Shown: one piece after another, positions 1 to 8,773 of the stretch | How positions within the stretch are numbered: position 1 is the first letter of the stretch | How the letters are laid out: every line of letters starts with the position of its first letter | Source of the DNA: Alphaproteobacteria bacterium | GTDB taxonomy: Bacteria; Pseudomonadota; Alphaproteobacteria; SMXQ01 | Assembly: GCA_030831315.1 (NCBI GenBank) | Contig: JAURLI010000078.1 | Span: 1 to 54,042 of the forward strand | DNA length: 54,042 bases | Direction: 5' to 3' | Translations under genes and position numbers: made by a program | Notes under the pieces: model-generated | Seen by the model: only the letters and a program-made list of their open reading frames with translations | Database searches by the model: none | What the model was told of the DNA's origin: nothing

Positions 1-51
1 AAAGCGCGAACGACAAACCGCTTCCGATTAGGCCTAGCCAATTGAAAACAA

Positions 52-128
<77 letters not shown>

Positions 129-258
129 CGTGTCACTACAAGCGGCCGGTATCTGGGGCCCTAGGGGGAGACTAGCGAAGCCAAGGTAGTCGATCGGGGC
201 GGCGGGTTCAATGGCCGGAAAAGTGCCACTGCGCCGGGGGGGGTGGGCTGAGGTGGGT

Positions 259-711
259 CTACCCTACAACCAGCAACGCGCACAGCACGTAGCCGTCCAT
301 GACGATCACCGAGCCGATGGTTCAGAGCGTGGCGCGGATCTCAAGGCTCTGTTCGGTCATGTAGGCGAAGGTGTGAGCGAGCCGCGTGGCGACGAGGCCG
401 AAAAAAAGGATCTGAGCCAGTTGAAACCGCGGACCGACGACAACGAACAGCAGGCCGCAGGCCAGGAAGACCGGAATGTTTTGTATGCACCCGGCGCGAG
501 CGATCGACGTAATTACCCAGAGCCAGCTGATCGGACCTGGTGTCCCTTTGATGATGCCGGTGCGCAGTTCCTAGTTACTGGCAAAGCCGGCCCCGCTTCT
601 CAGCATCCGGTAAACCGTCACCCAACCTTGCCCCCTGATCTTCAGGATCATGATCGCGGCCGCGATCATTTAGGCATTGAACACTCGGTTCTGCGTGGTG
701 AAGGCGTTCAT
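259..711 (-). pseudogene. Decayed MAPEG-family membrane protein gene
   Basis: The minus strand from an ATG at 711 reads as a MAPEG (membrane-associated eicosanoid/glutathione metabolism) protein of about 150 codons, but broken. Recognisable pieces are FNA*MIAAAIMILK, then GQGWVTVYRMLRSGAGFA, then NIPVFLACGLLFVVVGP, and near the end the expected LWTIGS motif, read here as L*TIGS. TAA, TAG and TGA interrupt the frame; the last is at the position of the conserved Trp of LWTIGS. The middle part (DQLALGNYVDRSRRVH) is in another frame, so there are also indels. The conserved motifs make the family call good; several independent lesions argue against a sequencing error. Confidence 0.75.
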
Positions 712-725
712 GTTCGGCCTCCGTT

Positions 726-1763
726 CTACTGTTGCTTTTTCTTCTTGCTCGGGATCAGGGCGCGCACCTTGGCGACCACGCTTGCGGGCGTCGCCTGGAT
801 TTCAGCGACGCGGCGGGCCAGTTCCTCGGGCGACATGTAATTGACGCTGACGCCGATGCGGGCCGCCTCGGCAAGAAACGCCTTGTCCTCGAGCGTCACC
901 TTCAGCGCCTTGCGCAGGGCGGTGAGGCGGTCGGCCGGGATCCCCGCCGGCGCCGCGAAGGGCCGCCCGTAGGCCCATGAGCCATAGATGAAGTTGAGCA
1001 CCTGGCGCTGTTCGTCATTGGCGGCGACGTCCATCGTATTGGCGACGCCGGGGAGGTCCGGGTGATTGCCCGGCGGCATCTGCAGGATCACCTTGAACTC
1101 GCCGCGCTGGTAATTCTGCCAGTACTGCGCCTTGAGCGCGCCCGACAGCAGGATGCAGGTGCCGTCGATCTCGCCGCGGGCACCGGCCAGCATCACGTCG
1201 GACGATCCCTGGTAGCCCGATACCATGCGCCACGGAAAGCCGAGGATCGTGTTCATCGCCCGCGTGCCGTAATACGAACTGCCGGTACCGCCCGACGACC
1301 CCAACACGTATTCGCGCTTCTTCAGGTCGCCAACCGACTTCACCCCCGAATGGGGCCAGAACAGGCAGGTGCTGACTTCGGAATTGGCATTGCCGATCCA
1401 GGCGAGCTTGTCTGTCGTGTGCTTCGCCGATTTGGGCCGCAGCATGTGCGCCGTGGTCACGGCGGGGTTGAGTAACCCGATGGCCGATCCGTCGCGGGGC
1501 GCCACCGTTACCATGTATTCCATGTGGCGCAGGCCGCTGGCGCCGGGCCGGTTCTCGATGACGATGTTGGGCTTGCCCGGCAGATGGTTGGCGAAGTGGC
1601 GCGACAGGAGGCGCGCATAGACGGTGAAGCCGCTGCCGGCAGCCGAGCCGACGCTGAGGATCACCTGCTTCCCTTTATAGAAATCGGCGACCGCATCTGC
1701 CCGTGCGTTGCTTGCGCTGGAAACAGCAAGTACCCCGGCAAGCAAAATCAGTGACCGGATCAT
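726..1763 (-). CDS. Bug/TctC-family TTT solute-binding protein (receptor 1)
   Basis: Periplasmic receptor of the tripartite tricarboxylate transporter (TTT) family. The N-terminus is a signal peptide (about residues 1-23, ending NARA/DA). The Bug fold follows, with the strand-loop ILSVGSAAGSGFTVYARL near the start of the mature protein, GKPNIVIENRPGASGL (the hallmark NxPGAxG), and a GARGEIDG motif later. The ATG at 1763 has a GGGGGG purine tract 7 nt upstream; the ATG at 1769 would have it almost adjacent, so I prefer 1763. The C-terminus is a short basic tail (SKKKKQQ), also seen on receptor 2. It lies downstream of, and probably with, the enolase-superfamily gene. The substrate is not readable; an organic acid is likely. 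Confidence 0.88.
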   Translation of the reverse strand: MIRSLILLAGVLAVSSASNARADAVADFYKGKQVILSVGSAAGSGFTVYARLLSRHFANHLPGKPNIVIENRPGASGLRHMEYMVTVAPRDGSAIGLLNPAVTTAHMLRPKSAKHTTDKLAWIGNANSEVSTCLFWPHSGVKSVGDLKKREYVLGSSGGTGSSYYGTRAMNTILGFPWRMVSGYQGSSDVMLAGARGEIDGTCILLSGALKAQYWQNYQRGEFKVILQMPPGNHPDLPGVANTMDVAANDEQRQVLNFIYGSWAYGRPFAAPAGIPADRLTALRKALKVTLEDKAFLAEAARIGVSVNYMSPEELARRVAEIQATPASVVAKVRALIPSKKKKQQ

Positions 1764-1845
1764 CGGCATTCCCCCCGTTTGATGGCGGTCGATCGGCCGC
1801 CGTTGCCTCGCTGCGGCTTCAGGACCGGGCCGCTTTCGAGCAAGT

Positions 1846-1888
1846 CTATCCCATGGCGCGAGACGGCGACAATGGGCCCCTGGGATAG
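1846..1888. other. Inverted repeat between receptor 1 and the enolase-superfamily gene
   Basis: CTATCCCA at 1846-1853 is the reverse complement of TGGGATAG at 1881-1888, and pairing can extend by further bases inside. It lies in the 128-nt gap between two minus-strand genes. It could be an RNA processing or attenuation hairpin, or an operator. There is no T-run, so I do not call it a terminator. Confidence 0.4.
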
Positions 1889-1891
1889 GTC

Positions 1892-2995
1892 TCAGCCCGC
1901 GCGGTAGCGTTCCAGTAACGCTTCGTCCACCTCGATGCCGAGGCCGGGCCCCTGTGGCACGGCGAGGAAGCCGTCGCGCTGCAATACCGCATCGCCCAGC
2001 GGGTTCGCGCCGAGGTCGCAGTAGCGGTGTTCGCAGAAGATGTCTTCTTCCATCGCCGCGACGATATGGATGGTGGCGATCAGCCCCGGCCCGACGAAGG
2101 GCGAATGGGGCACGCAGCGAATGCCCGCGCTGCGGGCCTCATTGACCATTTTCCAGACATCGCTGATGCCGCCGTGCTTGACGACACTGGGCTGCACGTA
2201 ATCGGCGGCATGGGCGCGGGCCATCCACTTCGCATCGTTGGGATTGCCCAGGTTCTCGCCGATGGCGATGGGCACGCCGCCTTCGCGCCTGAGCAGCGCC
2301 AGGGCGTCGTAATCGTCGGGCGGCGTGATCGGCTCTTCCAGCCAGGTCAGGTCGAAGGGCCGCATGGCGCGGGCATTGGTGATCGCTTCGCGAAGCCCCC
2401 AGGCACAGTTGGTGTCGACCATCAGCGAGATGTCGGGGCCGATCGCCGCGCGCGCCGCCGCCACCATGTCGGCGGTTTTCTGGTGCAGTTTCACATGGCG
2501 GTAGCCGCGCGCGACGGCCGTCGCCGCGATCTCGGCGCAGGTGTCGGGCGTCGGCAGGCGCAGAAGGCTGGCATAGGCGGGTACGCGCTCGCGTCCCTTG
2601 CCGCCGAGCAGCCCCCACACCGGCTTGCCTTGCACCTTGCCGGCGATATCCCATAGCGCGGTGTCGAGGGCCGAAAGGGCGAAGCGTGCGGGGCCGCCGT
2701 GCATCATGTTCTGCAGCCGCCGCTTGAGATCGCCGGTGAGCCCGGCGATGTCGAGGGCGTCGCGCCCGAAGGCGAGCGGCGCGATCACGTCACGGATCGC
2801 GGGCACCGTCACCGGCACGGTGGCGAAGCCAAAGGCCTCGCCCCAGCCGGTCACGCCCTCGTCGGTTTCGACCTTGACGAAAAGCGCGTCCATGGTGGCG
2901 CGCTGCGGCCCCATGCCGAGCGCCGGTTTCGGCGCGCCATGTTCGTAGGGGAGGCGGGCAAGTATCGGTTCGACCCGGGTAATCTTCACGGGCAC
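1892..2995 (-). CDS. Mandelate racemase / muconate lactonizing enzyme family protein
   Basis: Enolase-superfamily enzyme of 367 residues, full length for the family. It has an N-terminal capping domain (about 1-125) and a TIM-barrel. Predicted Mg2+ ligands are D194 (MVDTN), E220 (WLEEP) and E247 (IGEN). Candidate acid/base residues are K169 in the KLH motif on strand 2, K273 in VVKHGG and H297 in PHSP. This mix of KxH, Lys and His does not match one textbook subgroup, so the reaction (acid-sugar dehydration, racemisation or cycloisomerisation) is open. The start is GTG with AAAGG just upstream. It lies between the GNAT-nitrilase gene and TTT receptor 1 on the same strand, suggesting one organic-acid unit. 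Confidence 0.88.
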   Translation of the reverse strand: MPVKITRVEPILARLPYEHGAPKPALGMGPQRATMDALFVKVETDEGVTGWGEAFGFATVPVTVPAIRDVIAPLAFGRDALDIAGLTGDLKRRLQNMMHGGPARFALSALDTALWDIAGKVQGKPVWGLLGGKGRERVPAYASLLRLPTPDTCAEIAATAVARGYRHVKLHQKTADMVAAARAAIGPDISLMVDTNCAWGLREAITNARAMRPFDLTWLEEPITPPDDYDALALLRREGGVPIAIGENLGNPNDAKWMARAHAADYVQPSVVKHGGISDVWKMVNEARSAGIRCVPHSPFVGPGLIATIHIVAAMEEDIFCEHRYCDLGANPLGDAVLQRDGFLAVPQGPGLGIEVDEALLERYRAG

Positions 2996-3068
2996 ACCGC
3001 CTTTCAGGCGATCGCTTCAAAGACTGCGAAGCCTAATCGGGAAGGCATTCCAATTGCAACGCCGGCGG

Positions 3069-4622
3069 TCAGACCTCGATCTTGTTGCCGGCATTGTTGA
3101 AATGGATCCGGTAAAGATCTCGCCGCCGGTCCAGCCAGTTGCGTACCGAACCCGACAGCTTGTGCTGGGCCAGCATGTCGAGGTTGAGGTCGTGGATAAC
3201 CACCATCTCGACGTTTGGCGTGCATTCGGCGGCGATGCCGTCGCGGTCGAAGGAAATATCAGACGGCGTGAGGATGCAGGACTGGGCGTAGTGAATGTCC
3301 GCGACCTCGACGTCGGGAAGATTGCCGGTGGCACCCGACATCGCGATGTAGCAGTGGTTTTCGATGCAGCGTGCCTGGGCGCAGGTACGCACACGCAGGT
3401 ATGCCGACCGCATGTCCGTGTTGAACGGCACGAATATGATCTGTGCGCCGTTTTCGATCGCCAGGCGGGCCAGTTCGGGAAACTCGATGTCGTAGCAGAC
3501 GTTGATCGCGACGCGCCCGCAGTCGGTATCGAAAACCTCCAGCCTGTCACCGGGGCTGACGCCCCACCATTTTGCCTCGGCCGGCGTGATGTGCAGCTTG
3601 TACTGCTTGCCGATCGTGCCGTCGCGCCGGAACAGGTAGGCGATGTTGTAGACCCGCTTGTTTTCTGTCGTCAGGTGGGTACCGCCGATGATGTTCACGT
3701 TGTACTTGATGGCAAGGTCCGTGAAGAAATCGAGATAACGTTCGGTGTACTGGTCGAGGCGGCGAGCCGCTTCTTCGGGTGCGTCGGAGCGCACCAGCGG
3801 CAGCAGTTGAGTCGTCAGAAGCTCGGGAAACAGAACGAAGTCGCAGCGGTAGTCCGATGCGGTATCGACGAAATATTCGCACTGGCGCGTGAATTCTTCG
3901 AACCGGTTGATGCGCCGCATCTGGTACTGAACGACGCAAATCCGCGCCCGCGACTTGCCGCCTTCGTGGGACGTGCTTTGGGTATAATTGGGATTGTTCC
4001 ATTCCATCAAGACGGCGTAGCCGCAGGATTCCTGATCGGACGGCAGGTAGTCGGGCACGACGCGCAGGATCTTGAAGTCGTTGGCGATCTGGGTATAAAG
4101 CACGGGGTCCTTGATCTTCTTGGATTTGACCGCGGCAACGTAGTCCTCCGCGCTCATGTTCTCGGCGTGCTTGTGGTAATTCGGAATGCGCCCGCCGATG
4201 ACGATGCCGCGCAGGTTGCGGCGGCGCACCAGCTCCTTGCGGGCGGCGTAAAGCCGCCGGGCGAATTTCAGCCCCTGGAACTCGGGTAGGATGACGATGT
4301 CGATGCCGTAAAGGTAATCGCCGTTTTCGTCGTGGCTGCGGATGAAGCCGCCATCGGTCAATTCCTTGTAGTTGTGCGCACCGCGTGCCACTTCGTCGCT
4401 GACGATCATGCTGGCGGCCGAGCCGACCAGCTTGCCATCCACCTCGATGCCTAACTGGCCTGCGGGGAACATGCGGACCTGGCTGATGAACTGCTCGCGC
4501 CGCCAGGTCGGGATGTCTGGGAACCCCTGCTTCTGGATTTCCACCACTGCGTCGAAGTCGCTTTCACGCAGCCGGCGGACCATGACCTTGCGTTCGTGCT
4601 TGCGAAGGGAGCGGGTCGCCAT
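3069..4622 (-). CDS. GNAT acetyltransferase-nitrilase superfamily fusion protein
   Basis: Two-domain protein of 517 residues. Residues about 12-210 form a GNAT N-acetyltransferase, including the core ILPEFQGLKFARRLY near 111-125. Residues about 225-505 form a carbon-nitrogen hydrolase with the full triad E267 (FPELLT), K342 (KQYKLH) and C376 (NVCYDIEFPE). The same architecture occurs in proteins such as Bacillus YhcX, often annotated as bifunctional GNAT/carbon-nitrogen hydrolase; the reaction is not known to me. I chose the ATG at 4622 because AAAGG lies 6 nt before it; an in-frame ATG at 4652 would add ten residues. It is transcribed toward the enolase-superfamily gene across a 73-nt gap. 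No signal peptide, so cytoplasmic. Confidence 0.9.
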   Translation of the reverse strand: MATRSLRKHERKVMVRRLRESDFDAVVEIQKQGFPDIPTWRREQFISQVRMFPAGQLGIEVDGKLVGSAASMIVSDEVARGAHNYKELTDGGFIRSHDENGDYLYGIDIVILPEFQGLKFARRLYAARKELVRRRNLRGIVIGGRIPNYHKHAENMSAEDYVAAVKSKKIKDPVLYTQIANDFKILRVVPDYLPSDQESCGYAVLMEWNNPNYTQSTSHEGGKSRARICVVQYQMRRINRFEEFTRQCEYFVDTASDYRCDFVLFPELLTTQLLPLVRSDAPEEAARRLDQYTERYLDFFTDLAIKYNVNIIGGTHLTTENKRVYNIAYLFRRDGTIGKQYKLHITPAEAKWWGVSPGDRLEVFDTDCGRVAINVCYDIEFPELARLAIENGAQIIFVPFNTDMRSAYLRVRTCAQARCIENHCYIAMSGATGNLPDVEVADIHYAQSCILTPSDISFDRDGIAAECTPNVEMVVIHDLNLDMLAQHKLSGSVRNWLDRRRDLYRIHFNNAGNKIEV

Positions 4623-4798
4623 GATCAGCCTTTCGGTTGTTGGAAGAAGCAATCAGGAATTTGGGGAAGCCCGTTCAGGGTAGCCGCTCGCGCCGGGGCG
4701 ATCAATGCCGCGTACCGTTTTTATTTTTATAACCCTTTGTAATTGGCTGAAATTTTGGCAGCCTGCCGCTCTTTGCCGCTTTTTTTTGCGCGCTGAAT

Positions 4799-4827
4799 TT
4801 GCAATGTTCAAAACGGATTGCGATAAT
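4799..4827 (+). promoter_or_regulatory. Candidate sigma70-type promoter for TTT receptor 2
   Basis: TTGCAA at 4799-4804 and GATAAT at 4822-4827 are separated by 17 nt, a good vegetative promoter layout, 62 nt upstream of the receptor gene start. The surrounding 4653-4888 region is AT-richer than its neighbours and separates divergent genes; nothing else is recognisable in it. Confidence 0.5.
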
Positions 4828-4888
4828 CAGTCAAATTCACGAACAACCAAGCCCGCGTGCGTGATGCGGGATAGGGAGGCCATTTGCG

Positions 4889-5986
4889 ATGAAACGCGAC
4901 ACCATATTCATTTCGACTCTCGTACCTTGTGCGCTGGCTGCAGCGCTCGCGGTCGTCACGCCGGCAATGGCGGAAGTCTCGTTCAAGGGGAAGAACATCA
5001 CGGTGCTGGTCGGCTCCACCGCCGGCGGCAGCACCGACGCCTCGGCACGCCTGATCGCGCGTTTCATGGGCGCGCATCTTCCGGGCACCCCGGAAATGGT
5101 CGTGGTCAACCGGCCGGGCGCCAAGGGGCTGAATGCCCAGAACTATTTCGCCACCCAGGTCGCCGGCGATGGGCACACCATTCTGGTGGCCTCCGGCTCG
5201 CAGATCGATCCGACCAATTACCGCGTGCCCCAGTCGAAATACGATCCGACCACCTACCAGATGGTCGGCGGCCTCGACATCGGCGGCGCCTTCATGATCA
5301 TCCGCAAGGACCAGCTTGCCGCGCTGACGGACAAATCGAAGCCGCCGGTGACGATGGGTTCGGTCCCGGGCGTGCCGCGTTCGGGCATGAACATGACGGC
5401 CTGGGGCATTAAGTATCTCGGCTGGAACGCGCGCTGGATCTCGGGCTATCCCGGCACGCCTGAGCTGATGCTGGCGCTTGGACGCGGCGAAATCGGCATG
5501 ACGTCGTTTGCCAACCAGGAAATCAAGCCCGAGCTCCTCGACAAGTCGAAATACGCCATCGTCTACCAGTCGGGCATCGATTCCGGCACCAAGCCCGCCG
5601 ACATGGATGGCCTGCGCGACGTCGCCCTGTTCGCCAAGGTGATGGAAGGCAAGTTCAAGACCAAGGTCGAGGAACAGGCCTTCGAATACTGGCGGGCCAT
5701 TTCCTCGATCATCAAGTGGGTGGCCCTGCCGCCCAAGACATCGAACGAGATTGCCGCCGTTCACCGCGCGGCATTCGACAAGACCGTGACCGGTGCGGCC
5801 TTCAAGGATTACGCCCGCAAGATGAACGAGGAAGCGACCATTATTAAGGCCGGCCAGCTGACCAAGCAGGTAAGCGCGCTCGCCGCCCTGCCGCCCCCGG
5901 CGCTCAGCTACATGCTGGACATGCTCAAGGAACAGGGCGTCAAGATTTCGGCGCCCAAGAAGAAGAAAAAGAAGAAATCCGAATAG
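4889..5986 (+). CDS. Bug/TctC-family TTT solute-binding protein (receptor 2)
   Basis: Periplasmic TTT receptor of 365 residues. A signal peptide covers about residues 1-28 (ending AMA/EV). The Bug core shows ITVLVGSTAGGSTDASARL, then EMVVVNRPGAKGL, and LALGRGEIGM. It is preceded by an AGGGAGG Shine-Dalgarno sequence. The C-terminus ends with a run of seven lysines then SE, an unusual extension resembling the basic tail of receptor 1. A bidirectional terminator follows at once. It stands alone on the plus strand, convergent with tcuBA, so it may supply an alternative receptor to the single TctAB permease at 9.9 kb. Ligand unknown. Confidence 0.9.
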   Translation: MKRDTIFISTLVPCALAAALAVVTPAMAEVSFKGKNITVLVGSTAGGSTDASARLIARFMGAHLPGTPEMVVVNRPGAKGLNAQNYFATQVAGDGHTILVASGSQIDPTNYRVPQSKYDPTTYQMVGGLDIGGAFMIIRKDQLAALTDKSKPPVTMGSVPGVPRSGMNMTAWGIKYLGWNARWISGYPGTPELMLALGRGEIGMTSFANQEIKPELLDKSKYAIVYQSGIDSGTKPADMDGLRDVALFAKVMEGKFKTKVEEQAFEYWRAISSIIKWVALPPKTSNEIAAVHRAAFDKTVTGAAFKDYARKMNEEATIIKAGQLTKQVSALAALPPPALSYMLDMLKEQGVKISAPKKKKKKKSE

Positions 5987-6007
5987 CGCCGCGGTTTTCC
6001 GCGATGC

Positions 6008-6040
6008 AAAAAGGCCGGGCTAGAGCGCCCGGCCTTTTTT
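6008..6040. terminator. Bidirectional intrinsic terminator, receptor 2 / tcuB
   Basis: GGCCGGGC (6013-6020) pairs with GCCCGGCC (6027-6034) around a 6-nt loop, flanked by five A on the left and six T on the right, so it works on both strands. The tcuB stop codon lies inside the hairpin. Confidence 0.85.
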
Positions 6041-7168
6041 CTTCTCGATCGCGTAGCGCGTGAGCGCGGCAAGGCGCAGGAAGCCGTGCACGAACTTGCC
6101 GTAGGGCAGGGTCAGGAACAGGCCCATGACGATGCCGAGATGGATCGCGAGCAGCAGTCCCATCGCGGCACTTTCGCGCCAGAACAGCAGTGCAAGGCCG
6201 GTGACGCTGGTCAGCAGCAGCAGTACCAGGAACGCCCCGTCCATGCCGCTGCGCGCGGGGTCGGCGGGTGCCGGGTCGGCGCCCATGCGCAAGAAGATCA
6301 GTCCCGCCGGGCCGATGATCAGCCCGATGCCGCCCAGAATCCCGAGCACCACGGGCAGGGATGTCATGGCGTAGGGTGCCACCAGTCCGAACCCGTAATG
6401 ATACAGGGTCGCGACCGAGGTGGCTGCGAAGCACAACAGGAAGCCGTAAGCGGTCAGGTGATGGAAGATGCGGCGCAGACCTGAAGGGGCTTCGCCCGGG
6501 TAGGTGCAGCCGTCGCCGCCGCCATCCATGTAGGTGAGTGTTGCCCCGTCGTGCAGCGCCTTGGCAGTTGCCGCCAGGCACGGCCCCGTGCCGATATCGG
6601 TGCCGCTGGCGGCCGTATCGGCGCCCATCCAGCGCCAGAAGCGCAGCGTTGCCGCGCCGAGCGCCAGGAGCGCAAAGCCGAAGGCGGCGCCGAACAGCGC
6701 CACCATGACGTTGTGGGGAATGACGGCGTAGAAGCTGCCCGCGCCCCGGTTGGCCCCCCACAGCGCGGCGGGATCGGCCAGCATCACGGTGCCCGCGACG
6801 AACAGGGCAAGGGCCGCCGCCGTGATCAGCCCCGCCTTGATGCCGTTGCCGCGATAAAGCCGCCCGAGCGACGCGGGCCAGGCGGTTTCGGCATAGGTAA
6901 TGGTGCGCACTTCGGACAGGATGCGCGGAATGTTGACGGCGAATTCGTGGGGCGGCACGTACTGGCAATGCTGGTAGCAGGCACGGCAGTCGTGGCAGAG
7001 GTTGGCGAGATAGCCGAGATCGCCCGCGCCAAAGGACAGACGCATTTCCATTGCCGGGAACACGGCGCAATGGCCTTCGCAGTAGCGGCAGGCGTTGCAG
7101 ATGTTCATCTGCCGCTCGGCCTCGGCGAGGATTCCTGCGCGTGTCGTATCGTGTTCAGCCGCGGACAT
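6020..7168 (-). CDS. tcuB: Tricarballylate utilization iron-sulfur/membrane protein TcuB
   Basis: TcuB passes electrons from the FAD of TcuA to the membrane quinone pool during tricarballylate oxidation. The N-terminus has two four-cysteine ferredoxin-like clusters: C24, C27, C30, C34 and C58, C61, C64, C68. From about residue 110 to the end there are roughly six hydrophobic membrane spans with several histidines (for example HNV, HHLTAYGF) that could bind heme. The 382-residue length matches the TcuB/CitB family. Its ATG overlaps the end of tcuA by 14 bp, indicating translational coupling. A terminator lies at the stop codon. Fumarate reductase-like electron transfer partners look similar, but the pairing with TcuA settles the call. 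Confidence 0.9.
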   Translation of the reverse strand: MSAAEHDTTRAGILAEAERQMNICNACRYCEGHCAVFPAMEMRLSFGAGDLGYLANLCHDCRACYQHCQYVPPHEFAVNIPRILSEVRTITYAETAWPASLGRLYRGNGIKAGLITAAALALFVAGTVMLADPAALWGANRGAGSFYAVIPHNVMVALFGAAFGFALLALGAATLRFWRWMGADTAASGTDIGTGPCLAATAKALHDGATLTYMDGGGDGCTYPGEAPSGLRRIFHHLTAYGFLLCFAATSVATLYHYGFGLVAPYAMTSLPVVLGILGGIGLIIGPAGLIFLRMGADPAPADPARSGMDGAFLVLLLLTSVTGLALLFWRESAAMGLLLAIHLGIVMGLFLTLPYGKFVHGFLRLAALTRYAIEKKKGRAL

Positions 7169-8561
7169 GTTTTGCCGCCTCCGTTCCTGCGATGCGGCCG
7201 AACACCGCTCCGATGGTCATGCCGATGCCGGCGAGATAGCCCTTGCCCAATACGTTCCCGGCCATGATTTCGCCTGCCGCGAAAATGTTGTCCGACGGCT
7301 TGCCGTCCGCCATCTGCATGCGGGCCGACGCATCCACCTTGACCCCGAGATAGGTAAAGGTAATGCCCGGACGCAGCGAATAGGCGCGGTAGGGCGGCTT
7401 GTCGATGGGCATGGCCCAATGGGTCTTGGCCGGCGCCAATCCTTCCGTGCGGCAATCATCAAGCCGGTTGGGATCGAAACTGCCCGCGCGACAGGCGGCG
7501 TTGAAATCGCGCAAGGTCTTTTCCAGCGTCGGTGCATCGACGCCGAGTTTTACCGCCAGTTCGCCGATGGTGTCGGCAACAATGGGCGGGAACACCGGGG
7601 GCATGAAACGGCCAACGGGCTTGGAATCGATGATGACGTGGCCGACTTGGCCGTCTTCGGCCGCGACCAGCCGTCCCCAGATGGCGTAGCGCTTGGGCCA
7701 GAAGTCCTCCCCTTCGTCGTAGAAGCGAAGTGCCTTGTTGTTGACGACGATGCCAAAGGGCACCGCATCGACACGCGTGACGATGCCGCCGTCGAATTTC
7801 GGCGCACGGCCGTCGATGGCGACCGCGTGGCATTGCTTGGGATCGCCGACCTGGGCCGCGCCTGCTTCCAAAAGCATCTTCAGAACCGCGCCCCTGTTAT
7901 AGGGCGTGCCGCGAATCAGAAAGTTGTCGGCGGGCGGGCCCCAGTATTCGCGCAGCCAGTCGATGTTGGCCTCGAAGCCGCCGGCCCCTGCGATCAGCAC
8001 GCGCCCCGCGATGCGCAGGGGCTTGCCGCCGTGTTCGACGACCGCGGCCTTGAAGCGGCCGCCCTCGATGTCGAGTGCCGTGATCGGCGCGTCATAAAAG
8101 ATGCACGCGCCGGCTGCTTCGGCGGCGCGGTAAAGCGCGTTCACCAATGCCTTGCCGCCGCCAAGGAAATGCGCGTTGGTGCGCGCCAGGCTGAGCGTGC
8201 CTCCCAATGCCGGCTGGAAGCGAAGCCCGTGGGATTCGAGCCATGCCACTGCCGCGCCCGATCCCCGGATGACCATGCGGGCAAGGGTCTCGTCGGTGAT
8301 GCCGCCGGTGACCCGCATCAGGTCGTCGAAATATTCCTGTTCGGGATAGGCCTCGACGAGGACGCCGGTCGGCGCTTCGTGCATGGTGCGCATGTTGCGG
8401 GTATGGCGCGAATTGCCGCCGCGCATGATCCGGGGCGCCGCCTCGATGATGGCGACGCTGGCGCCCGCCTCGGCGGCGCTGGCGGCGGCGGTCAGGGCGG
8501 CATTGCCGCCCCCGGCCACCACCACGTCGACCTCGAGGCTGTTCAGGTCGCTGTCATTCAA
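7155..8561 (-). CDS. tcuA: FAD-dependent tricarballylate dehydrogenase TcuA
   Basis: Flavoprotein of the fumarate reductase/succinate dehydrogenase family that oxidises tricarballylate to cis-aconitate. It has an N-terminal dinucleotide-binding motif VVVAGGGNAALTAA at about residues 13-26, a GGNSRHTRNMR segment characteristic of the substrate domain, and a C-terminal FAD-binding piece with GEIMAGNVLGKGYLAG. I chose the TTG at 8561, which gives 468 residues, close to known TcuA lengths; it has a GAGAAAAG purine tract upstream. The open frame continues to 8699 but that extension is not TcuA-like. It forms an operon with tcuB. No TcuR or TcuC is in the window; TTT genes are next door instead. 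Confidence 0.88.
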   Translation of the reverse strand: MNDSDLNSLEVDVVVAGGGNAALTAAASAAEAGASVAIIEAAPRIMRGGNSRHTRNMRTMHEAPTGVLVEAYPEQEYFDDLMRVTGGITDETLARMVIRGSGAAVAWLESHGLRFQPALGGTLSLARTNAHFLGGGKALVNALYRAAEAAGACIFYDAPITALDIEGGRFKAAVVEHGGKPLRIAGRVLIAGAGGFEANIDWLREYWGPPADNFLIRGTPYNRGAVLKMLLEAGAAQVGDPKQCHAVAIDGRAPKFDGGIVTRVDAVPFGIVVNNKALRFYDEGEDFWPKRYAIWGRLVAAEDGQVGHVIIDSKPVGRFMPPVFPPIVADTIGELAVKLGVDAPTLEKTLRDFNAACRAGSFDPNRLDDCRTEGLAPAKTHWAMPIDKPPYRAYSLRPGITFTYLGVKVDASARMQMADGKPSDNIFAAGEIMAGNVLGKGYLAGIGMTIGAVFGRIAGTEAAKHVRG

Positions 8562-8773
8562 GGCTTTTCTCGTATCTCGGTGGCGCGGACGGGCTGGGTA
8601 TAAAAGCGCCGCATGGGGGGTTAAGTCTTTGTAATACTTGGTTGACAGGGCATCCCGGAAGGGATGGGATGGTACCCTGAGGGAGTGCTCATAATACAAA
8701 ATTCTGCGTTTGGCACTAACGGGCGCGCCGACGCTGTATAATCAGGCCCTTACATCCACAGGGAGCATCAAAG
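8562..8773. promoter_or_regulatory. Divergent control region between tcuA and receptor 3
   Basis: This 212-nt region holds a perfect inverted repeat CATCCC-ggaa-GGGATG (8651-8666) with similar GGGAT and AGGGA sequences just after it, a possible operator. A TATAAT at 8737-8742 is a likely -10 box for receptor 3, though I find no good -35 at 17 nt. On the minus strand TATTAT near 8690 could serve tcuA. No regulator gene lies beside it. Confidence 0.4.

Noticed and set aside
211-840. A 209-codon open frame on the plus strand
   Set aside because: It crosses the MAPEG pseudogene and the end of receptor 1 antisense; the homology is on the other strand.
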